In this document: positions 7,201 to 9,910 of the stretch, piece after piece
How positions within the stretch are numbered: position 1 is the stretch's first letter
Layout: the number at the start of each line of letters is the position of its first letter
Assembly: GCA_023395755.1 (NCBI GenBank)
Contig: JAEWYG010000240.1
Coordinates: 1-9,910, forward strand
Reading direction: 5' to 3'
Source of the DNA: Actinomycetes bacterium
GTDB taxonomy: Bacteria > Actinomycetota > Coriobacteriia > Coriobacteriales > Eggerthellaceae
Length of the DNA: 9,910 bases
Position numbers and translations under genes: made by a program
Notes under the pieces: model-generated
Told to the model about the DNA's origin: nothing
The model's input: only the letters and a program-made list of their open reading frames with translations
The model's database searches: none

Positions 7201-7230
7201 GTGTCGCCTTCGCCGTCCGAGTTGGTATAG
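4207..7230 (+). CDS. Fused GlpA/LhgO-type FAD dehydrogenase, BFD-like [2Fe-2S] domain and NAD/FAD oxidoreductase
   Basis: This 1007-residue protein joins two flavoproteins that are usually separate neighbours. Residues about 8-400 form a DAO-type FAD domain of the anaerobic glycerol-3-phosphate dehydrogenase/L-2-hydroxyglutarate oxidase group: GAGVAG at 15-20, ribose-binding Glu38, then TRANSGIVHAGYD at 48-60. A BFD-like iron-sulfur domain follows with Cys416, Cys418, Cys453 and Cys458. Residues about 520-860 are a two-dinucleotide-fold oxidoreductase with GGGAAG at 528-533 for FAD and GSGDIG at 693-698 for NAD(P). The last 150 residues include a conserved C-terminal extension. With the DUF1667 protein encoded 14 bases downstream this matches the three-part set often annotated as glycerol-3-phosphate dehydrogenase in anaerobes. 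No glpK or glpF is present, so the substrate is open. There is no clear Shine-Dalgarno before the ATG. No frameshift or internal stop is seen. Confidence 0.88.
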   Translation: MDNENILSCDVVVVGAGVAGAACARELCRYQINTVVLEAGNDLACGATRANSGIVHAGYDPAPGTLKAFYNVEGSRLFPQWADELGFSYQRNGSLVLAFSDDDLKSVRGLLARAVANGVAGVRELSADEVLALEPKVNPNVRGALLAETGAICDPYAVTLACMEQAVRYGARLRFNERVCEIERLALSDEASSNTPRYEVMTESGMCVAARAVVNAAGVFADEINNLVSKQVLHIIPRRGEYRLYDSDFGALFSHTIFQAPSHAGKGVLVAPDVYGNLLVGPNAVDQSSKTDVSTTREGLNQVLESARKTWPSITSRGTITNFAGLRASSEAGDFVIGQPSDAPGFFNVACFDSPGLTSAPAVAVDIVNQIVELLGVSERVDFDAYRSVRVPFAFMDEEQRVRAIDTDPREGHVVCRCRKVTEADIVAALHGPVPVLSLDALKWRTGATMGRCHGGFCLPETAKIVAAELGVSPDEWDKRGLGSPLVAAARSDYVELARKEELSERDMVASPVFNASQLNVYDVVVVGGGAAGIAAALAAAQGGARAVLVVDREAKLGGILKQCIHNGFGLHRFSEELTGPEYASREIAALTKKSLFSMDEERSGIAVMTDASVLSVDPPDEGGMLCVHIVGSVGNCTAHARAVVLSTGSRERGQGALCMAGDRPSGVFSAGSAQNFMNLQGSLPGRRVVILGSGDIGLIMARRLVSQGAEVVGVHELMPYPSGLRRNVVQCLDDFGIPLHLSSTVTRLEGSGRLEAVYVSRVDPDTLDPIPGTEQRVACDTLLLSVGLIPENEIAKTAGVTLDTVTGGARVDNRCATEVPGLFACGNALHVHDLVDHASAEGEVAGAAAAAYARKMASSMDMRVDDSLDVAFSGSTVGFEGGFGPACMGAVPLRAGEGVRYVVPQALETSIGPNEQITLSLRVSDALHEPRFFVEGIAHDGSVSLIKKAKTLVAVPAEMVQITLSGVEVARFSSLRVRAMSCAETGTKRGPLPSADLVSPSPSELV
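5718..5730 (+). promoter_or_regulatory. Possible internal ribosome site and start at the fusion joint
   Basis: GGAG (5718-5721) lies 6 bases before an in-frame ATG (5728-5730, Met508). That methionine is 20 residues before the second FAD motif, where a separate oxidoreductase would begin. It may be a remnant of the ancestral gene boundary or an active start yielding a 500-residue second subunit. The site could also be chance. Confidence 0.35.
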
Positions 7231-7244
7231 GGAGAGGATGCTTG

Positions 7245-7616
7245 ATGCAGCAAGCTATTGAGGTTGTTACCTTTACATGTGTCTGCTGCCCACTCGGGTG
7301 CTCGCTTGAAGTATGCCTCGACGCGCGCGGTGGTGTTGTTGAAGTAACGGGTAATACATGCAAACGAGGTGCGTTGTATGCCACTCAAGAGGCAACGGCT
7401 CCGGAGCGTATGGTTACGGCTGTTGTCCCGGTGGCCGAGTGCTTCGAGCCTGTTAGCGTCAAGACTGCGTCTCCCATACCTAAACAGTGTATGGCTGAGG
7501 TTATGCGGGCGTGCCGTGCCCTGAAGCTTACTGCGCCAGTTGCGGCAGGCGACGTTCTTATTGCCGATGTTTGCGGAACAGGTGTAGCGATTGTTGCCAC
7601 GAAAAGCGTACCATGA
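7245..7616 (+). CDS. DUF1667 family cysteine protein, partner of the fused flavoprotein
   Basis: This 123-residue protein belongs to the DUF1667 family, found next to GlpA-like and Pyr_redox-type flavoproteins in anaerobes. Four cysteines are arranged as CVCCPLGC (Cys12, Cys15, Cys19) and GNTCKRG (Cys39), a probable iron-sulfur or metal site; Cys14 and Cys24 are extra. The rest follows the family pattern: TAPERMVTAVVPV, VSVKTASPIPK, and a C-terminal GDVLIADVCGTGVAIVAT block. It likely serves as an electron-transfer or assembly subunit of the complex; this comes from gene context, as no activity is established. The ATG at 7245 was chosen because GAGG lies 7 bases upstream; a TTG one codon earlier is less likely. 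It starts 14 bases after the preceding stop, so the two are surely co-transcribed. Confidence 0.88.
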   Translation: MQQAIEVVTFTCVCCPLGCSLEVCLDARGGVVEVTGNTCKRGALYATQEATAPERMVTAVVPVAECFEPVSVKTASPIPKQCMAEVMRACRALKLTAPVAAGDVLIADVCGTGVAIVATKSVP

Positions 7617-7692
7617 GCATTTGTGTGGTAGAGCAAATATTTACGTCGCATGAATGTGATGTGAAGAGTGCATAATGGAGGAAGATACTGGC

Positions 7693-7974
7693 ATGATGGC
7701 GAAAGAAAAGGTGTGTGAAGCGCAGCAGCAAGACGAGACTTCTGAGCTTATAGAAGGGCGTCATGCTCGCATTATGGGGACGGCCATTGTTGCCGTGGGT
7801 ATGCTTGTGTTAATTTTTACTGCCGCAGCGGCAGTGTTCTTCTTACTGGCTGAATTGTTGCAGGGGGAGTGGCTTCTTGTCGCCGGTGTGACACTTGTTC
7901 TTGTTGGCCTCGTGTGGGCTGCAAATCGCTTGGTACGTGTGGCAGCCAATCAAAACAAGGATCCTTTGGGGTAG
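7693..7974 (+). CDS. Small two-helix membrane protein of unknown function
   Basis: I do not recognise the family. The 93-residue product has a polar N-terminus rich in Glu and Gln (about 1-27), a hydrophobic helix at about 29-52, a short turn (QGEW), a second helix at about 60-77, and a short basic tail. Both ends would face the same side, probably the cytoplasm. It lies 76 bases after the DUF1667 gene on the same strand with no terminator between, so it may be the last gene of the redox operon. Membrane anchoring of the complex is conceivable but unproven. GGAGGA at 7677-7682 favours the ATG at 7693. An in-frame ATG at 7675 would add six residues but overlaps that ribosome site and has only a weak AAGAG before it. 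Confidence 0.65.
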   Translation: MMAKEKVCEAQQQDETSELIEGRHARIMGTAIVAVGMLVLIFTAAAAVFFLLAELLQGEWLLVAGVTLVLVGLVWAANRLVRVAANQNKDPLG

Positions 7975-7981
7975 GGTGGCC

Positions 7982-8019
7982 CCGACGCGCAATACAATTT
8001 GCATTGTATTGCGCGTCGG
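7982..8019. terminator. Perfect 17-bp inverted repeat between convergent genes, probable bidirectional terminator
   Basis: Bases 7982-7998 pair without mismatch with 8003-8019, leaving a 4-base loop TTGC. The repeat lies between the stop of the rightward membrane-protein gene (7974) and the stop of the leftward helicase gene (8029). It would form a very stable hairpin in either transcript. Neither strand has a real T tract after the stem: ATTAAATT follows on the plus strand, and the minus strand continues GC-rich. It is therefore atypical for an intrinsic terminator. Confidence 0.6.
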
Positions 8020-8028
8020 ATTAAATTA

Positions 8029-9549
8029 CTACCCTCGACGATTGCGCTGTTTGGCTACCGCGGCACGATGTGCACGGCCGGGACGTAGGTCGCTGCCTCC
8101 GTTTGACGATCTGGTGGAAGTCTGACGCTTTGCTTGTGTCTGTCTCTGCTGAGGTTGTCCACTGTTTAACGAAGCTCCCTGCTTGCCGCTTTGATTTGTA
8201 GGGCGCTGCCGGTTAGGCTGAGACCCACTGTTTCCGGCTGGTTTCTTCTTGCGCTTTGAAACATTATTTTGCGAAGGGGTAGTTTTTTCCTCGGTTGCTG
8301 CTTCGCGAGCTTTCTCTTTGCGTTTTTCGCGCTTTGCCATTTCACGCGCGGCTTGCGCAATATCAGGATCGCGTCGTGCATTACTTCGTGTTGCGCGTGA
8401 AGCGGCCTCTGCTTCGGCTTCGTTTGCGTCAAAACTGGCTATTTCCATTTCAGGAATATTACGTTTGATGAGCTTTTGGATATCGCGTAGGGCTTCTTCT
8501 GTTTCTGGGCTAACGAACGAAATCGCCCAACCTTCTTCTCCTGCACGTCCGGTACGGCCGATGCGGTGTACATAGTCCTCGGGTTGTGTGGGCAGGTCAT
8601 AGTTGATTACGTGGTCGACATTTTCAACGTCAATGCCGCGTGCCAGTACGTCGGTGGCTACCAGTATGTTGGTGGTGCCATTAGTGAAGTTGTCTAAGGC
8701 GCGACGGCGCTGGTTTTGGCTGCGATCGGAGTGAATAGCCTCGGCCGTATAACCCATGCGCTTTAAGCGACGGCAGGTGGAATCGGCCCGACTGCGTGTG
8801 CGGGTGAATACGATAATGCGCTCCGCACCTTTTTCGTTTAGTACTGCCTTAAGTAGTGCTGGTTTCAATGCCTGCGGTGAGCGCACAATGAACTGTTCAA
8901 CAGTGTCTGCTGTTTCCCCCTTATGTGCAACCTCCACCATGGCGGGGTTGTGTAGTAGTTTTCCGACGTTCGACATAATAGAGCGGTCGATGGTTGCAGA
9001 GAAGAGAAGTGTTTGTCGTGTGTCGGGTGTAGCGCCGATAATTTTCTTCATTGCGGGCCAGAACCCCATGTCCAACATGCGATCGGCCTCATCTAGCACT
9101 AGTACGTTTACGTTGCCGAGGCGTACGGCGCCCTGCTCCATCAGATCGACTAGACGTCCTGGGGTGGCAATGAGTATATCAACACCGCGCTTTAATTGAC
9201 GAATCTGAGGCTCGTAAGACATGCCCCCAACAATCGTGAGAATACGGTGATGGGTGGCGGTGGCGATGGAACCGCATACCTCGCCAATTTGCTGAGCCAG
9301 TTCACGTGTGGGGGTAACAACTAGCATGAGTGGTCCTTGACCGCTCTGCGCGTGGCTCAATTTATCGAGTGAGGGTAGCGAGAATGCAGCCGTTTTTCCC
9401 GTGCCGGTTTTGGCAGCGGCAATAAGGTCGCGCCCTTCTAATACCAAGGGAATAGCTTGCTCTTGCACGGGAGTGGGGTCAGTGTAGCCCAGACGTGCTA
9501 CAGCGTCCAGAGAGGTGGGGGAAAGCCCCAGTTCATTGAATTGCGTCAT
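8029..9549 (-). CDS. DEAD-box RNA helicase, RhlE-like
   Basis: This is an ATP-dependent RNA helicase that remodels RNA duplexes in ribosome assembly or mRNA decay, especially in the cold. The 506 residues hold all motifs in order: Q motif (about 4-29), AKTGTGKT at 46-53, PTRELAQQ at 80-87, TPGRL at 129-133, DEAD at 153-156, SAT at 184-186, ATDVLARGID near 298-307 and HRIGRTGR at 328-335. From about 385 on comes a low-complexity tail rich in Lys, Arg, Gln and Asn. It ends in RPGRAHRAAVAKQRNRRG and probably gives non-specific RNA binding. The ATG at 9549 begins at the family N-terminus (MTQFNELGLS); GAAAGGAA lies about 13 bases upstream, a long spacing. An in-frame ATG at 9594 adds 15 residues with no good ribosome site. 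Which rhlE/csdA subgroup it belongs to cannot be settled here. Confidence 0.93.
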   Translation of the reverse strand: MTQFNELGLSPTSLDAVARLGYTDPTPVQEQAIPLVLEGRDLIAAAKTGTGKTAAFSLPSLDKLSHAQSGQGPLMLVVTPTRELAQQIGEVCGSIATATHHRILTIVGGMSYEPQIRQLKRGVDILIATPGRLVDLMEQGAVRLGNVNVLVLDEADRMLDMGFWPAMKKIIGATPDTRQTLLFSATIDRSIMSNVGKLLHNPAMVEVAHKGETADTVEQFIVRSPQALKPALLKAVLNEKGAERIIVFTRTRSRADSTCRRLKRMGYTAEAIHSDRSQNQRRRALDNFTNGTTNILVATDVLARGIDVENVDHVINYDLPTQPEDYVHRIGRTGRAGEEGWAISFVSPETEEALRDIQKLIKRNIPEMEIASFDANEAEAEAASRATRSNARRDPDIAQAAREMAKREKRKEKAREAATEEKTTPSQNNVSKRKKKPAGNSGSQPNRQRPTNQSGKQGASLNSGQPQQRQTQAKRQTSTRSSNGGSDLRPGRAHRAAVAKQRNRRG

Positions 9550-9575
9550 GCTTATCGGTTCGTTCCTTTCGGGAA

Positions 9576-9617
9576 ATAATACTGGTAGGTTCATGTAGGT
9601 AACTTGATGGTTGTCAA
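9576..9617 (-). promoter_or_regulatory. Promoter-like elements upstream of the helicase gene
   Basis: On the minus strand a consensus -35 TTGACA (9617-9612) and a good -10 TATTAT (9581-9576) are present, but 30 bases separate them, too far to act together. TATTAT alone could start transcription near 9569, just before the helicase ribosome site, which would exclude the upstream ATG at 9594. A run of seven G lies at 9618-9624. Confidence 0.25.
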
Positions 9618-9641
9618 GGGGGGGATAAAAGAGGAACTTTC

Positions 9642-9910
9642 TTAGCGTATATGCGCGGGTTTTCCTCCCCAGTAAAGACGTGCAAAGTGTTTTTTGCGGA
9701 GTGGATCATGAGGGTTTTTGGGGTGTGCTGTCAAATCAAGGGTAGCTCGAGCAATGTCGCGTGCGGCATCGGGCTTGCGTAGAAAGCTGCCATTCACCAG
9801 CATGGCTCGGATGCTTTCGGGATTGCTGTTTATGTGACCCAAGGTATCCAATAATTCGCGGGCCGTGGTTACATGCATGGCAGAACCGGTTGCAGTGAGC
9901 ATGTTTACAT
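9642..9910 (-). CDS. 3' end of an unrecognised gene, cut by the window edge
   Basis: The frame is open from the window edge to a TAA at 9644-9642, with no stop before the edge. The first methionine seen (9902) need not be the start. About 89 residues are visible. They form a soluble, mixed alpha-type C-terminus: VTTARELLDTLGHIN, then RAMLVNGSFLRKPDAARDIA, then a basic LRKKHFARLYWGGKP near the end. I do not recognise the family. The VTTARELLDTL helix recalls the last part of some hydrolases, but this is not enough for a call. It is on the same strand as the helicase, 92 bases before its ATG, so the two could be co-transcribed. Confidence 0.5.
   Translation of the reverse strand, partial: VNMLTATGSAMHVTTARELLDTLGHINSNPESIRAMLVNGSFLRKPDAARDIARATLDLTAHPKNPHDPLRKKHFARLYWGGKPAHIR

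Noticed and set aside
4207..7230. Assignment of the fused flavoprotein as a true glycerol-3-phosphate dehydrogenase (glpA).
   Set aside because: The DAO domain also resembles L-2-hydroxyglutarate oxidases and no glycerol genes are near, so a gene symbol would overstate the evidence.
6909..7388. Minus-strand open frame of 159 codons spanning the end of the flavoprotein and the start of the DUF1667 gene.
   Set aside because: It overlaps two well-supported plus-strand genes antisense, and its composition is low-complexity Ser/Thr/Arg typical of shadow frames.
9618..9624. Run of seven G as a possible phase-variation tract.
   Set aside because: It is short, lies outside any coding region and outside a correctly spaced promoter, and a single sequence cannot show length variation.

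Overview
The window looks like a chromosomal segment of an actinobacterium of the class Coriobacteriia (Eggerthellaceae-like, for example the Cryptobacterium/Slackia group). This is an inference from three things: the style of the IF-3/L35/L20 proteins, an anaerobic-type flavoprotein locus with a DUF1667 partner, and mid-range GC with Shine-Dalgarno-led genes. No phage, transposon, CRISPR or tRNA signal was seen, and most of the window is ordinary core genome.

Left part (1-2203): a 235-base non-coding stretch carries an exact 14-bp palindrome and extended -10 elements on both strands. It is followed by a membrane diguanylate cyclase (periplasmic dCache-like sensor, PAS-like linker, GGDEF domain) with a degenerate inhibitory site.

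Translation operon (2204-3620): a strong extended -10 promoter starts 5 bases after the cyclase stop codon. It drives an attenuator-like leader and then infC, rpmI and rplT, and a canonical terminator follows. The best-supported infC start is a rare ATA codon placed 8 bases after a perfect AGGAGG. The usual-looking GTG overlaps that AGGAGG and is unlikely to be used. A terminator hairpin and a mutually exclusive anti-terminator pairing can be drawn by hand in the leader, which suggests ribosomal-protein (L20-type) attenuation together with IF3 start-codon autoregulation.

Redox locus (3653-7974): a stand-alone NifX/NifB-C-like iron-sulfur cofactor protein is divergent from a three-gene set. 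The first gene encodes a 1007-residue fusion of a GlpA/LhgO-type FAD dehydrogenase with a BFD-like [2Fe-2S] domain to a second NAD/FAD oxidoreductase. The second encodes a DUF1667 cysteine protein that normally accompanies those two flavoproteins as a separate gene product. The third encodes a small two-helix membrane protein of unknown role. At the fusion joint there is a Shine-Dalgarno-like GGAG 6 bases before an in-frame ATG, so the second flavoprotein could also be made alone.

Right part (7975-9910): a perfect 17-bp inverted repeat separates the convergent redox operon and a DEAD-box RNA helicase of RhlE type with a long basic tail. Upstream of the helicase is the 3' end of an unrecognised gene that runs off the window. 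The best candidates for a second look are the infC ATA start with its leader, the fused flavoprotein with its internal start, and the paired regulatory elements upstream of the cyclase.
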